A stretch of DNA of 64,000 nucleotides from Blattabacterium cuenoti (GTDB lineage Bacteria > Bacteroidota > Bacteroidia > Flavobacteriales > Blattabacteriaceae). The notes under the pieces are model-generated. The model was not told where the DNA came from and ran no database searches. It saw nothing but the letters and a program-made list of their open reading frames with translations. Made by a program: the position numbers and the translations under genes. Shown here piece after piece: positions 12,482 through 23,009 of this stretch. The first letter of the stretch is position 1. Each line of letters begins with the position of its first letter. The DNA is taken from the NCBI RefSeq assembly GCF_014251375.1, contig NZ_CP059187.1, positions 575,841 through 639,840 on the forward strand, read 5' to 3'.

Positions 12482-14047
12482 ATGTTAAATAATAAATTAG
12501 ATTCTCTTTTCCTATTAATTCAATCTCTGTCAAAATCAGAAAAAAGAAACTTTAAACTTTATTCAACACGTATAAAAAAAAACAAAGATGCGAAGTTTAT
12601 AAAACTTTTCGAAATAATGAGTAAAATGAATTCTTACCAAGAGAAAAAAATATTGGAAAATACATCTATCAGTAAAATTCAATTATCCAATATGAAAGCT
12701 CATTTGTATAAACAAATTTTAATTAGTCTTAGATTGCTACAACATATTACTACTGTTGAAAATCCTGATATACAAATACATGAATTTTTAGATTTTGCTA
12801 AAATATTATATAATAAAGGGCATTATATACAAAGTTTAAAATTCTTAAAGAAAGCAAAAGTTATAGCCAGATCGAATGAATCAAATACAATCTTATTAGA
12901 ATTAGTAGAATTTGAGAAAATGATAGAATCTCAACATATCACTAGAAGTATTCATTCTAGGTCTGGAGAATTATCCTTGGAATCTAAAGAATTGATTGAA
13001 AGAGTACAATGTAATAACGATTTATCTAGTCTTTCATTAGAATTATACGGATTATATTTAAAAGTAGGATACGTAAGAAATGAAAAAGACAAAATATTTA
13101 TAGAAACATATTTTCGAACAAATCTTCCGAAATTTGACATTGATAAACTTAGTTTTTATGAAAAATTATTTTTATATCAAGCTCAAGTATGGTACCATTA
13201 CATTAGACAAGATTTTATAATGTGTTATAGATCATCTTGTAAATGGATAGAGTTATTTCAAAATCATGTAAAAAAAAAGAAAGTTTCTCCTATAAGCTAT
13301 TTAAAAGGATATCATTATTTACTAGACACTTTATTTTATTTGAATCATTATTCTAAATTCAAAAATGTTTTAGAACAATTTGAAAAAGAAGTTCAAAATG
13401 GAGATATTGTTTTAAACGGAAATACTAGAGTATTAATTTTTATGTATAAATATACTAATCGTATTAATAAACATTATATGGAAGGAACATTTTCGGAAGG
13501 AGTAAAAAATATTATTCCTTCTTTGTTCAAAGATTTGAAGAAAATTTATCCCCGTTTAAATTCTCATTATATCATGGTTCTTTATTACAAAATAGCTTGT
13601 TTATATTTTGGAAGTGGAGATAATAAAAATACTATTAGATATTTATTAAAAATTATGGAAAATAAAGAAAAAAATATAAGACAAGATTTACAATGTTTTG
13701 CCAGACTTTTACATTTAATTGCTTGTTACGAAAGCGGATTGGATGAAAACATGGATCGTAAAATACAATCTGCATATAGATTTTTTATTCAAATGGATGA
13801 TTTATATATTGTACAAAAAAAGATTATTCATTTTTTCAAAAATCTAGGATCCCTTTATCCACATCAAATGAAAGGACAGTTTAAAAAATTAAGAGATAAA
13901 CTAATTAAATATTCTGATCATCCTTATGAAAAAAGAACATTTTTGTATTTGGACATCATTTCTTGGTTAAATTCCAAAATAGAAAACAAATCTATTGAAA
14001 TGATTATAAAAGAAAAATTTTCAATCAATCATTCAATCATTAATTAA
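12482..14047 (+). CDS. Unrecognised helical (TPR-like) protein
   Basis: A 521-residue soluble protein that I cannot assign a function. The N-terminus (SLFLLIQSLSKSEKRNFKLY after the first Leu residues) resembles a family seen in Bacteroidota. The rest is a run of amphipathic helices of about 35-40 residues with Tyr/Leu/Ala-rich pairs (for example YYKIACLYFGSGDNKNTIRYL), suggesting a TPR or alpha-solenoid fold. I see no signal peptide, membrane segment or catalytic motif. It has a canonical ATG start and its composition matches its neighbours. Being kept at full length in a reduced genome argues that it is used. Confidence 0.85.
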   Translation: MLNNKLDSLFLLIQSLSKSEKRNFKLYSTRIKKNKDAKFIKLFEIMSKMNSYQEKKILENTSISKIQLSNMKAHLYKQILISLRLLQHITTVENPDIQIHEFLDFAKILYNKGHYIQSLKFLKKAKVIARSNESNTILLELVEFEKMIESQHITRSIHSRSGELSLESKELIERVQCNNDLSSLSLELYGLYLKVGYVRNEKDKIFIETYFRTNLPKFDIDKLSFYEKLFLYQAQVWYHYIRQDFIMCYRSSCKWIELFQNHVKKKKVSPISYLKGYHYLLDTLFYLNHYSKFKNVLEQFEKEVQNGDIVLNGNTRVLIFMYKYTNRINKHYMEGTFSEGVKNIIPSLFKDLKKIYPRLNSHYIMVLYYKIACLYFGSGDNKNTIRYLLKIMENKEKNIRQDLQCFARLLHLIACYESGLDENMDRKIQSAYRFFIQMDDLYIVQKKIIHFFKNLGSLYPHQMKGQFKKLRDKLIKYSDHPYEKRTFLYLDIISWLNSKIENKSIEMIIKEKFSINHSIIN

Positions 14048-14056
14048 TGAATTGAA

Positions 14057-14497
14057 TTATTTTTTATCATATAAAAATATGACTTTAAAAAAAAGAAGAA
14101 AAAAATATGAAAAAACAAAATTAATAACCTCCGAAAAAACATTCGAAGTATCATACTTTATGATTAAATAAATCATTGCAAAAATACTAAAAAAAAACTG
14201 CAGAGTTACACCTATTATGTAACTAGGAATAGTTAAATTCGGTTTTTTAGAAATAGTAAACAAATAAAAAAATAAAAAAAAAATACTGATTATCAACAAA
14301 TATATATCTATATACAAAAAAAATAGAAAATCTTTTTCAGAGAAAAAATTATAAATCAAATGTATTATAAATACAGAAAAAAAAATTATTATCAGTTTAT
14401 ATTCTTTTATATTTTTTATCATAAACATACTAACTAAAATATAATAAAAAAACAGTATAATAATAAAAAATGTTATTCTTTGAATTTGAATATGCAA
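14057..14497 (-). CDS. Small membrane protein of unknown function
   Basis: Up to 146 residues with about four strongly hydrophobic segments (near residues 8-27, 33-50, 58-82 and 95-115) joined by short Lys/Asn-rich loops, so an inner-membrane protein is likely. I do not recognise the family. The start is uncertain: a TTG at 14497 keeps the whole first helix but overlaps the tyrS start by 6 bases, while the next ATG (14428) would cut the first helix. It is divergent from tyrS and convergent with the TPR-like gene. A/T-rich hydrophobic frames can arise by chance, but the length and loop pattern favour a real gene. Confidence 0.6.
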   Translation of the reverse strand: MHIQIQRITFFIIILFFYYILVSMFMIKNIKEYKLIIIFFSVFIIHLIYNFFSEKDFLFFLYIDIYLLIISIFFLFFYLFTISKKPNLTIPSYIIGVTLQFFFSIFAMIYLIIKYDTSNVFSEVINFVFSYFFLLFFKVIFLYDKK

Positions 14498-15769
14498 AAC
14501 ATTATTTATGAACTCACCTGGAGAGGTTTAATACAAAATAAAGTTCCTGGTTTAGAAGAACAACTAAAAAAACGTACAACTATATATATTGGTTTTGATC
14601 CAACATCTGATTCTTTACATTTGGGAAGTTTACTTCCTATTGTTATATTAATTCATTTTCAAAAAATGGGGCATAAATCCTTGGTATTAATTGGAGGAGC
14701 TACGGGGCTTATAGGAGATCCATCTGATAAATATCAGAATAGGATTTTTTTAAGCAAAAAAACTTTGCAAAAAAATATAGAATCTATAAAGGAACAAATT
14801 TCTAATTTGTTAGATTATCATTCAGAAAAAACAGAATTATTAAATAATTTCATTTGGATAAAAAATATTCCTTTTTTAAAATTTATTCGTGATATAGGAA
14901 AATACTTTACTCTAAAGTACATGATATCTAAAGATTCTGTAAAAAAACGTTTTTACAATAAGAAAAAAAACGGAATATCTTTTACTGAATTTTCTTATTC
15001 TCTTATACAAGGATATGATTTTCTATACTTGAATAAAGAAAAAAATTGCTTTCTCCAAATTGGAGGATCAGACCAATGGGGGAATATTACAACGGGAATA
15101 GAGCTTATTAGAAAAAAAACTGGAAAAAAAGCATATGGAATGACTTTTCCTTTAATAACAAAACCTAATGGAAAAAAATTTGGTAAAAGTGAAAAAGGAG
15201 AAAATATCTGGTTAGATAAAAATCGAACTTCTCCATATAAATTTTACCAATTTTGGATGAATGTTTCTGATATTGAAATTGAAAAATTTATCAAGTTTTA
15301 TACTTTCTTTTCTAAAGAAAAAATTTATTCATTAATTTTAGAACATAGAAATAATCCAGAAAAGAGATTATTACAAAAAAAATTAGCGTATGAAATGACA
15401 AAATGGGTTCACGGAAATGAAACTTATGAAGAAGTTAGAAATATTTCTAATATTTTATTTAATACAAATATTCAATTACAATCTTTAGATGAAAAAACTT
15501 TATTTTCTATATATAAAAATATTCCCCACATTATTTTTCCCAAAAAAGAGTTTGAAAAAGGGATTTATTTATTAGATTTTTTGAAGAGGAGTAGTTTTTT
15601 CTCATCTAAAAATGAATCTAATCGTGCTTTAAATGCAAATTCAATTTGTATAAATAAAATATCTATCAAAAAAAATATCTTGCTCAATCAAGAAAATGTA
15701 ATATATAAAAAATATATCTTACTTCAATTTGGAAAAAAAGAATTTTTTATGGTAAAAATTAATAATTAA
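14492..15769 (+). CDS. tyrS: Tyrosyl-tRNA synthetase
   Basis: Class I synthetase that charges tRNA-Tyr. The ATG at 14492 gives MQNIIYELTWRGLIQ, the usual family N-terminus; an upstream in-frame TTG at 14480 is unlikely. The HIGH motif appears as HLGS at residues 43-46 and KMSKS as KFGKS near 229-233. The QIGGSDQWGN tyrosine-site motif is present. A C-terminal S4-like RNA-binding domain follows (SNRALNANSICINK). The 425-residue length is normal. The 3' end overlaps convergent era by 4 bases. Confidence 0.97.
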   Translation: MQNIIYELTWRGLIQNKVPGLEEQLKKRTTIYIGFDPTSDSLHLGSLLPIVILIHFQKMGHKSLVLIGGATGLIGDPSDKYQNRIFLSKKTLQKNIESIKEQISNLLDYHSEKTELLNNFIWIKNIPFLKFIRDIGKYFTLKYMISKDSVKKRFYNKKKNGISFTEFSYSLIQGYDFLYLNKEKNCFLQIGGSDQWGNITTGIELIRKKTGKKAYGMTFPLITKPNGKKFGKSEKGENIWLDKNRTSPYKFYQFWMNVSDIEIEKFIKFYTFFSKEKIYSLILEHRNNPEKRLLQKKLAYEMTKWVHGNETYEEVRNISNILFNTNIQLQSLDEKTLFSIYKNIPHIIFPKKEFEKGIYLLDFLKRSSFFSSKNESNRALNANSICINKISIKKNILLNQENVIYKKYILLQFGKKEFFMVKINN

Positions 15770-16692
15770 TATCCAAAATTTTTCAATTTTTTGTAATTGG
15801 ATTTCCAATTTTTACATACTTTTACATTTAGTTTTAAAAATACTTTTTTCTTGTTGAAAAAAGATTCTATTTCCCTTACGGAAAAAAATTCTAATCTTTT
15901 TATGGTTTTTCCTTTTTTTCCAATTAGAATTCCTTTTTGAGAATCTCGTTCTACATATATAGAAGAAAATATATTGATACAAATCTCATCTTCTTTAAAT
16001 ATTTCTGTAATAATTTCAACGGAATAAGGAATTTCTTTTTTATATAAAAAAAATATCTTTTCTCTAATAATTTCATTAACAAAAAATCGTTCTGTTCTAT
16101 CACTTAAAATTCCTTTAGGATAATAAGGAGGATGTTCAGATAACAATTCTAAAATTTTATTCATCAGTAAATCCTGATTCATCTTTTTTAACGCAGAAAT
16201 AGGTAATATTTCAGAATAGGGAAGAAATTTATGCCAAAAATCTATTGTATCAGAAAATAATTTGTCACTAGTATATTTTACTCCGATTCTATCTATTTTA
16301 TTGATTAAAATAATAACAGGAATATTCTTTTTTTGAATTGAATTCAATGTAACAGAAAAACATTTTTGAAATAGATTCAATTGAACTGTACTTATTCCTA
16401 TATCTGTCATAAATAAAACTATATCAGCGTCTTCTAAAGATTTTTCAACATATTGCATCATCATCTTTTGCATAAGAGAAAGAGAAGTTATTTGTAAAAT
16501 AATTCCTGGTGTATCAGAAAAAATAATCTGATAATTAGATTTTTCTATGATTCCTAATATTCTATGACGAGTTGTTTGTGGTCTATTCGTAATAATAGAA
16601 ATCTTTTCTCCTACAAGAGAGTTTATTAATGTAGACTTTCCTACATTCGGAAATCCTATAATATTAACAAAACCGGATTTATGAATAATCAC
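15766..16692 (-). CDS. era: GTPase Era
   Basis: Ribosome-associated GTPase needed for 16S rRNA maturation and 30S assembly. The G1 motif GFPNVGKS is at residues 13-20, DTPG (G3) and NKID (G4) follow, and the C-terminal KH RNA-binding domain has ILIGKKGKTIKRL. The start is GTG (16692), sharing one base with the clpB stop (TAGTG), so translation is probably coupled to clpB. The 308-residue length is normal. Confidence 0.96.
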   Translation of the reverse strand: MIIHKSGFVNIIGFPNVGKSTLINSLVGEKISIITNRPQTTRHRILGIIEKSNYQIIFSDTPGIILQITSLSLMQKMMMQYVEKSLEDADIVLFMTDIGISTVQLNLFQKCFSVTLNSIQKKNIPVIILINKIDRIGVKYTSDKLFSDTIDFWHKFLPYSEILPISALKKMNQDLLMNKILELLSEHPPYYPKGILSDRTERFFVNEIIREKIFFLYKKEIPYSVEIITEIFKEDEICINIFSSIYVERDSQKGILIGKKGKTIKRLEFFSVREIESFFNKKKVFLKLNVKVCKNWKSNYKKLKNFGY

Positions 16693-19346
16693 TAAATATT
16701 GTTTTTTATTTTTACAATTTCTGATTGTCTAAATACAATTCCTTTTTCTTTAAAAAAATCTACTAGTATCTTAGTATTATCATGGATTTTTCCTTGTAAT
16801 ATTTTTTTAGAAAGATTATTTAAAATATCATGTTGAATCACTCTTTTTAATGGTCTCGCACCAAATTGAGGATCGTATCCTTTTTCAGAAAGATATTCTA
16901 TTGATTCATTTGTAGCTTCTATACAAATATTCTTTTTTGATAATAAAAGTCCTAATTTTTCTATTTGTAATTTTACAATTTTTTTAATCTCTTTTCTAGA
17001 AAGAGGTTCAAATAAAATTATCTCATCAATTCGATTAATAAACTCGGGTCTTACAATATTTTTTAATAAATCTATTAAAGACTTTTTGATAGGAGCCATT
17101 TCATTAGTAGAAGAAAAATAAATTTCTTGATTAAATTTTTCTTGTATGAGATCCGCACCTATATTGGAAGTCATTATAATAATTGTATTTGTAAAGTTCA
17201 CTGTACGTCCTTTATTATCTGTTAATCTTCCATCATCTAACACTTGTAAAAGGATATTAAATATATCTGAATGAGCTTTTTCTATCTCATCTAATAAAAT
17301 AACACTATAAGGACGACGACGGATAGATTCTGTCAATTGTCCACTTTCATCATATCCAACATAACCAGGAGGGGCCCCAATTAATCTACTTACTGAATGG
17401 CTTTCTTGATATTCACTCATATCAATACGAACCATATTATTTTCATTATCAAAAAGATACTCAGCTAATGTCTTAGCTAATTCTGTTTTTCCGACTCCTG
17501 TCCCACCCATAAAAAGAAAAGATCCTATAGGTTTTTTTTCATCTTGTAGCCCAGCTCTAGAACGCCGTATTGCATTTGCTACAGATTTTATAGCTTTCTT
17601 TTGACCGATAACTCTTTGATGTAATTTTTTTTCTAAAAATAACAACTTTTCTTTTTCATTTTGCAACATTTTAGTAATTGGAATTCCAGTCCACTTAGAG
17701 ATAACTTGTGCAATGTCTTCTCTAGAGACTTCTTCTTGTATCATTTTTTTTCCAGTTTCATTTTGTTTCTTTAATTTTTTTTCAAATAATTTTACTTTAT
17801 TTTCTTCTTCTTTAATTTTTCCATATCTTAACTCAGCAACTTTTCCATAATCTCCTAATCTTTCCGCTTGTTCTGCTTCAAACTTAAAATTTTCTATTTT
17901 TTCCTTGGATTTTTGTATTCCTTCTACTAAATCTTTTTCATTTTGCCATTGATTTTGTAATTTATTTCTTTCCTCATTCAATTTGGATAATTCTTTTTTT
18001 AAAAAAACTAATTGTTTTTCATCATTTTCTCTTTTTATAGCTTCTATTTGGATTTCCATTTGCATTATTTTTCTATGTAGAACATCTAGTTCTTCAGGTT
18101 TAGAATTAATTTCCATTCTTAGTTTCGATGCTGCTTCGTCAATCAGATCAATAGCTTTATCAGGTAAAAATCTTTCGTTAATATAACGTTGAGATAATTC
18201 TACCGCAGAAATGATAGATTCATCCTTAATTCTTACTTTATGATGGCTTTCATATTTTTCTTTTATTCCACGTAATATTGAAATAGCATCTGTAACAGAT
18301 GGTTCATCAACATAGACTTGTTGAAATCTTCTTTCTAAAGCTTTATCAACTTTAAAATATTTTTGATATTCATTTAAAGTAGTAGCTCCTATAGCCCGAA
18401 GTTCTCCTCTTGCTAATGCCGGTTTTAAAATATTTGCCGCATCTATAGCCCCCTCACCTCCTCCTGCACTTACCAAGGTGTGGATCTCATCAATAAATAA
18501 AATGACATCTCCATCTGAATAGGTAACTTCTTTGACAACTCCTTTAAGACGTTCTTCAAATTCTCCTTTGTATTTAGCTCCTGCAATAAGAGACGCCATA
18601 TCTAAAGAATAAACTTGTTTATTTTTTAAATTATCTGGAATATCTCCACTGATAATCCGATGAGCTAATCCTTCAGCAATAGCTGTTTTTCCAACTCCAG
18701 GTTCTCCAATTAAAATTGGATTATTTTTTGTTCTTCTAGATAATATTTGTAAAACTCTACGTATTTCTTCATCACGTCCAATAACAGGGTCTAATTTTCC
18801 TTTATTAGCCCATTCATTAAGATTTTTTGCATATTTTTCTAAAGAATTATAAGTATTTTCAGAAGTTTGTGAAATAACATTTCCGCTTTTTTTTCTTATA
18901 TCCTCTATGATTCTTTTTATACTATTTTCCGTAATTCCTTGATCTCTTAACAATTGAGAAGTGGCATCATCGGAACTCATGAAAATAGAGTAAAAAATAT
19001 GTTCAATAGAAATGAATTTATCTTTCAATTCTTTAGAATAAGTTTCTGCTCTATTAAACATTTGTAAGACATGATGACTTAAATGTTGAATAATTGGGGA
19101 TCCGCTGCTACTACTACTTCTTAACACTCTAGGATAAGTAGTGATAATACGATCTACTCCTATCATTATTATTTTATGATTTACATTTAATTTTTCTAAA
19201 AAAAAAGGAATAAGATTTTCCTCTTTTTTTAATAGAGATTTTAAAATATGTGCATTTTCAATAGATTGTTGATTATTTTTTAACGCAATTTGTTGCGCTT
19301 CTTGTATAATTTTTTGAGATTTTAAAGTAAATTTGTTAGAATTCAT
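16692..19346 (-). CDS. clpB: Chaperone ClpB (Hsp100 disaggregase)
   Basis: AAA+ protein disaggregase working with DnaK. Domain order is complete over 884 residues: N-domain, AAA-1 with Walker [10 protein letters not shown] near 213, the long coiled-coil middle domain (about 410-530, Glu/Lys-rich), AAA-2 with GGTGVGKTE near 613, and the C-terminal small domain. The arginine-finger region [12 protein letters not shown] is kept. Protein-folding machinery is often retained in endosymbionts. A 283-base gap separates it from the divergent prfB. Confidence 0.98.
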   Translation of the reverse strand: MNSNKFTLKSQKIIQEAQQIALKNNQQSIENAHILKSLLKKEENLIPFFLEKLNVNHKIIMIGVDRIITTYPRVLRSSSSSGSPIIQHLSHHVLQMFNRAETYSKELKDKFISIEHIFYSIFMSSDDATSQLLRDQGITENSIKRIIEDIRKKSGNVISQTSENTYNSLEKYAKNLNEWANKGKLDPVIGRDEEIRRVLQILSRRTKNNPILIGEPGVGKTAIAEGLAHRIISGDIPDNLKNKQVYSLDMASLIAGAKYKGEFEERLKGVVKEVTYSDGDVILFIDEIHTLVSAGGGEGAIDAANILKPALARGELRAIGATTLNEYQKYFKVDKALERRFQQVYVDEPSVTDAISILRGIKEKYESHHKVRIKDESIISAVELSQRYINERFLPDKAIDLIDEAASKLRMEINSKPEELDVLHRKIMQMEIQIEAIKRENDEKQLVFLKKELSKLNEERNKLQNQWQNEKDLVEGIQKSKEKIENFKFEAEQAERLGDYGKVAELRYGKIKEEENKVKLFEKKLKKQNETGKKMIQEEVSREDIAQVISKWTGIPITKMLQNEKEKLLFLEKKLHQRVIGQKKAIKSVANAIRRSRAGLQDEKKPIGSFLFMGGTGVGKTELAKTLAEYLFDNENNMVRIDMSEYQESHSVSRLIGAPPGYVGYDESGQLTESIRRRPYSVILLDEIEKAHSDIFNILLQVLDDGRLTDNKGRTVNFTNTIIIMTSNIGADLIQEKFNQEIYFSSTNEMAPIKKSLIDLLKNIVRPEFINRIDEIILFEPLSRKEIKKIVKLQIEKLGLLLSKKNICIEATNESIEYLSEKGYDPQFGARPLKRVIQHDILNNLSKKILQGKIHDNTKILVDFFKEKGIVFRQSEIVKIKNNI

Positions 19347-19388
19347 AATGAAATTTTTATTTCAGAATAATACTAGTTTTTGTAAAAA

Positions 19389-19511
19389 ATGAAAATACTA
19401 TGTTTGATTAAATTCTCATTATTAATAAGTCTAATAAGTTCCATTTTTTTTATATATCAAATTTTTTTAACAGAATTAGGAATATGTATGAGTTTCTTTT
19501 TTTCATTTTAA
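19389..19511 (+). other. Small open frame in the clpB-prfB gap, possibly remnant
   Basis: A 40-codon frame from an ATG at 19389 encodes a hydrophobic peptide (MKILCLIKFSLLISLISS, then further aliphatic residues). It resembles a signal peptide followed by decay. I recognise no family and there is no continuation in another frame that I can identify. It may be a small membrane peptide, an eroded gene start or chance. The rest of the 283-base gap shows no tRNA or clear hairpin. Confidence 0.2.
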
Positions 19512-19629
19512 CAATCATGATTCAATAGAAGAGAAGAAAGAAATAGAAGAAGTGCACCATTTTTTTCTTACTTATTTCAAGAAAATATGATAAAGTAGTA
19601 TTACTGACTTACTCTCAGATATATAGAAA

Positions 19630-20715
19630 ATGATAAAAAAAGAAGAAATACAATCTCTTTCAAAAAAAGTGAATAAAATTTATGATGTTCTTAATATTAA
19701 GAAAATTAAAATTCTTCTTAATGAAGAGCAAAAGAAAATTTTTAATCCTAATTTTTGGAAAAATTACAAAAAATCTAAAAGAGAGATTAAACGGTTTCAT
19801 GCTATGAAAACATGTATGGAGGATTTTTTTGAATTAAAAAGTGCATTGGAAGAATTAGAAATTATTTTTTCTCTTTCTAAAGAAGAAAATATTGAAAAAG
19901 AACTTTATATTCAATTTCATAAAACAAAAAAATTATTATCAAATATAGAATTTAAAAATCTTCTTTCGGAAGAAGAAGATATTTTTAATGCAGTATTACA
20001 AATTTCTTCTGGAGCAGGTGGGACTGAAAGTTGTGATTGGACATCTATGTTAATGAGAATGTATATAATGTGGGCAGAAAAAAATCAATATTCTGTTAAA
20101 AAGATTCATCATATTCCTGGAGATGTTACAGGAATGAAATCAGTCACTTTAGAATTAAATGGATTGTATGCTTTTGGATCTCTTAAAGGAGAAAACGGAG
20201 TCCATAGATTAATTCGTATTTCACCATTTGATAATAATTCAAGAAGACATACTTCTTTTTCTTCTGTTTATGTTTATCCATTAGTAGATCAAAATATAGA
20301 AATTGATGTAAAACTTTCTGATATCCAATGGGAAACTTTTCGTTCTGGAGGATCAGGAGGACAGAATGTAAATAAGGTAGAAACAGGAGTTAGATTACGT
20401 CATATTCCCACAGGAATGATTATAGAAAATACAGAATATCGTTCACAAATACAAAATAGACAAAAAGCCTTACAACTTTTAAAATCTAGATTATTTGAAA
20501 TAGAAATCATTAAAAAAAATGAAAAAAAAAACAAAATAGAATCCGAAAAAAAAAAAATAGAATGGGGTTCTCAAATACGAAATTATATCATGCATCCTTA
20601 TAAATTAGTCAAGGATTTACGAACAGGTTATGAAACTAATCAAATCCATTCTGTTATGAATGGAGAAATAGATGTTTTTTTAAAAAAATTTTTGATCTAC
20701 AATAAAAAAAAATAA
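19630..20715 (+). CDS. prfB: Peptide chain release factor 2
   Basis: Recognises UGA and UAA stop codons and triggers peptide release. The SPF stop-codon motif lies in [17 protein letters not shown] and the peptidyl-transferase GGQ in [17 protein letters not shown]. The 361-residue length is normal. Many bacterial prfB genes carry an in-frame CTT-TGA frameshift site near codon 25. Here the equivalent region ([11 protein letters not shown]) is read straight through, so the classical autoregulatory frameshift is absent. It is the first gene of the six-gene plus-strand run. Confidence 0.97.
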   Translation: MIKKEEIQSLSKKVNKIYDVLNIKKIKILLNEEQKKIFNPNFWKNYKKSKREIKRFHAMKTCMEDFFELKSALEELEIIFSLSKEENIEKELYIQFHKTKKLLSNIEFKNLLSEEEDIFNAVLQISSGAGGTESCDWTSMLMRMYIMWAEKNQYSVKKIHHIPGDVTGMKSVTLELNGLYAFGSLKGENGVHRLIRISPFDNNSRRHTSFSSVYVYPLVDQNIEIDVKLSDIQWETFRSGGSGGQNVNKVETGVRLRHIPTGMIIENTEYRSQIQNRQKALQLLKSRLFEIEIIKKNEKKNKIESEKKKIEWGSQIRNYIMHPYKLVKDLRTGYETNQIHSVMNGEIDVFLKKFLIYNKKK

Positions 20716-20735
20716 TTTTTTCTATTTCAATTTCA

Positions 20736-22127
20736 ATGAAAATTCGCTATTCTGATCTTATAGATCAAACTTTTGGGTTCCCCACTGAGGAATTTACTAT
20801 TAAAAATAATCTGTTAGAATTTCATGGAATTCCGTTAATGAATCTAATTCAAAGATATGGAACTCCACTCAAGTTTACTTATTTGCCAAAAATATCACAA
20901 AATATACGAAAGGCTAGAAAATGGTTTGAAAAAGCTATTCATTCCAATCAATATAATAACAAATATACTTATTGTTATTGTACAAAAAGTTCTCATTTTT
21001 CTTTTATCTTAGAAGAAGTATTGAAAAATAATATTAGTATTGAAACTTCATACGCTTATGATATAGAAATTGTTAAAAATCTTTATAAAAAAGGAAAAAC
21101 AAACAAGAATATTGAAGTTATTTGTAATGGATTTAAAACTCACAATTACATAGAAAATATATCAGAATTGATTAATAATGGATTTTGTAATACTATTCCT
21201 ATATTAGATAATTCCGATGAACTGGAAAAATTAAGTCTATTTATAAATTCTCCATTTAAATTAGGAATTCGAATCGCATCAGAAGAAGAACCAAAATTTG
21301 AATTTTATACTTCTCGTCTAGGAATTGGATATAAAGATATTATTGTTTTTTACTTAAACAAAATAAAAAATAATCCAAAAGTAGAATTGAAAATGTTACA
21401 TTTTTTCATTAACACAGGGATTAAAGATACGTCCTATTATTGGAACGAACTTTTTAAATGTTTACACATTTATGCTAGACTTAAGAAAATTGCTCCAGAA
21501 TTAGATATCCTAAACATAGGCGGGGGGTTTCCTATCAAAACATCTATGTCTTTCAAATACGACTATGAATATATGACTAATGAAATTATTTATCAAATAA
21601 AAAAGTTTTGTCAAAAAGAAGATATTTTAGAACCACATATATATACAGAATTTGGAGCTTACACAGTAGGAGAGAGTGGCGGTATCCTCTATAAAATACT
21701 TAATCAAAAACGTCAGAATGACAGAGAAAAATGGAATATGATAGATAGTTCATTTATGACAACTCTTCCAGATACTTGGGCAATCAGTAGTAGGTTTATC
21801 ATGATGGCTATCAACCGTTGGAACGATTCATATGAAAGAGTATTTTTAGGAGGATTAACATGTGATAGTGATGATTATTATAATTCAGAACAACATATGA
21901 ATGCTATTTATCTTCCTTGTTTTCGTGAAAATATTCCACTTTATATTGGTTTTTTCAATACTGGAGCATATCAAGATACAATTAGTGGATATGGAGGGGT
22001 ACATCATTGTTTAATTCCTCAACCTATTCATATTTTAATAGATCATAACGAGAAGAAAAACTTTGTATATAGAATATTTAGAAACTCACAAAGTCCAGAA
22101 GAAATCTTAAAAATATTAGGTTATTAA
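20736..22127 (+). CDS. speA: Arginine decarboxylase, fold-III PLP enzyme
   Basis: Decarboxylates arginine to agmatine. It resembles the Bacteroidota biosynthetic arginine decarboxylases of about 460 residues, shorter than the roughly 660-residue E. coli SpeA. The probable PLP lysine is in YCYCTKSSH near residue 90, NIGGGFP is the phosphate-binding Gly loop, and GLTCDSDDYYN holds the second-subunit substrate residues. It is 20 bases behind prfB and 15 before speB, which uses its product. A related decarboxylase specificity cannot be ruled out, but the speB neighbour supports arginine. Confidence 0.88.
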   Translation: MKIRYSDLIDQTFGFPTEEFTIKNNLLEFHGIPLMNLIQRYGTPLKFTYLPKISQNIRKARKWFEKAIHSNQYNNKYTYCYCTKSSHFSFILEEVLKNNISIETSYAYDIEIVKNLYKKGKTNKNIEVICNGFKTHNYIENISELINNGFCNTIPILDNSDELEKLSLFINSPFKLGIRIASEEEPKFEFYTSRLGIGYKDIIVFYLNKIKNNPKVELKMLHFFINTGIKDTSYYWNELFKCLHIYARLKKIAPELDILNIGGGFPIKTSMSFKYDYEYMTNEIIYQIKKFCQKEDILEPHIYTEFGAYTVGESGGILYKILNQKRQNDREKWNMIDSSFMTTLPDTWAISSRFIMMAINRWNDSYERVFLGGLTCDSDDYYNSEQHMNAIYLPCFRENIPLYIGFFNTGAYQDTISGYGGVHHCLIPQPIHILIDHNEKKNFVYRIFRNSQSPEEILKILGY

Positions 22128-22142
22128 AAAAATTTTATATGT

Positions 22143-23009
22143 ATGAAGGCAAAAACTTTTGCAGGAATTCCTAAAAAATATGCTCTACTTAAAAATTCTA
22201 AAATAGTACTTATTCCTGTTCCATATGATTATACAGGAACATGGAAAAAGGGAGCTAGAAAAGGCCCCAAATATTTTTTATCTGCAGCAGAACATATGGA
22301 ATTATATGATATTGAAACTAATTCTGAAGTATACAAAAGAGGAATTTTTATTGTTCCAACACAAATTGAAAATTTTTCAATTTCTTCAAAAGAAATGATA
22401 GAAAAAGTATACAAAATTACAAAAAAATATCTTTTAAAAAATAAGTTTGTCACATTAATAGGGGGTGTCCATTCTATTTCAATAGGGAGTATTCGTGCGT
22501 TTGGAGAAATCTATACTAATCTAAGTATTCTTCATATGGACGCACATACAGATTTACGTCCTATATATCATGGAGATCCTTATAATCATGCTTGTTCTAT
22601 GCATGAAGCATCAAAAAAATATCCTGTTATTCAAATTGGAATTCGTAGTATGGATATACTGGAAAAACAGTATATCCAAGATGGAAATATATTTTATATA
22701 CATGATATTTATCAAAATGATTTATGGATGAAAAAAGCAGTTCAAAAATTGTCTAAAAATGTATTTCTAAGTATAGATATAGATGTTTTTGATCCAAGTA
22801 TCGCCCCCTCTACAGGAACACCAGAACCAGGAGGGATGTCTTGGTATAAAACTTTAAAATTTTTAAAGATGTTATTCAAAAAAAAACAAGTTATAGGTTT
22901 TGATATTGTAGAATTATTGCCAAACAAAAAAGAATATTCTACAGATTTTCTAGTAGTAAAACTCTATTATAAACTTCTGTCATATAAATATGAATTAACT
23001 CAGTCATGA
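22143..23009 (+). CDS. speB: Agmatinase (ureohydrolase family)
   Basis: Hydrolyses agmatine to putrescine and urea. The binuclear manganese site is visible: GGVHSISIG, DAHTDLRP and SIDIDVFDPS, with TGTPEPGGMSW in the active site. The 288-residue length fits. Arginase is the alternative in this superfamily; the adjacent arginine decarboxylase favours agmatinase. Its stop overlaps the cmk start (ATGA), so translation is likely coupled. The urea made could feed a urease if one is encoded elsewhere. Confidence 0.88.
   Translation: MKAKTFAGIPKKYALLKNSKIVLIPVPYDYTGTWKKGARKGPKYFLSAAEHMELYDIETNSEVYKRGIFIVPTQIENFSISSKEMIEKVYKITKKYLLKNKFVTLIGGVHSISIGSIRAFGEIYTNLSILHMDAHTDLRPIYHGDPYNHACSMHEASKKYPVIQIGIRSMDILEKQYIQDGNIFYIHDIYQNDLWMKKAVQKLSKNVFLSIDIDVFDPSIAPSTGTPEPGGMSWYKTLKFLKMLFKKKQVIGFDIVELLPNKKEYSTDFLVVKLYYKLLSYKYELTQS

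Noticed and set aside
13855..13863. Perfect DnaA-box sequence TTATCCACA (also at 4522-4530)
   Set aside because: Both lie inside coding sequence, forced by Tyr-Pro-His codons, and neither is part of a cluster; no origin is supported.
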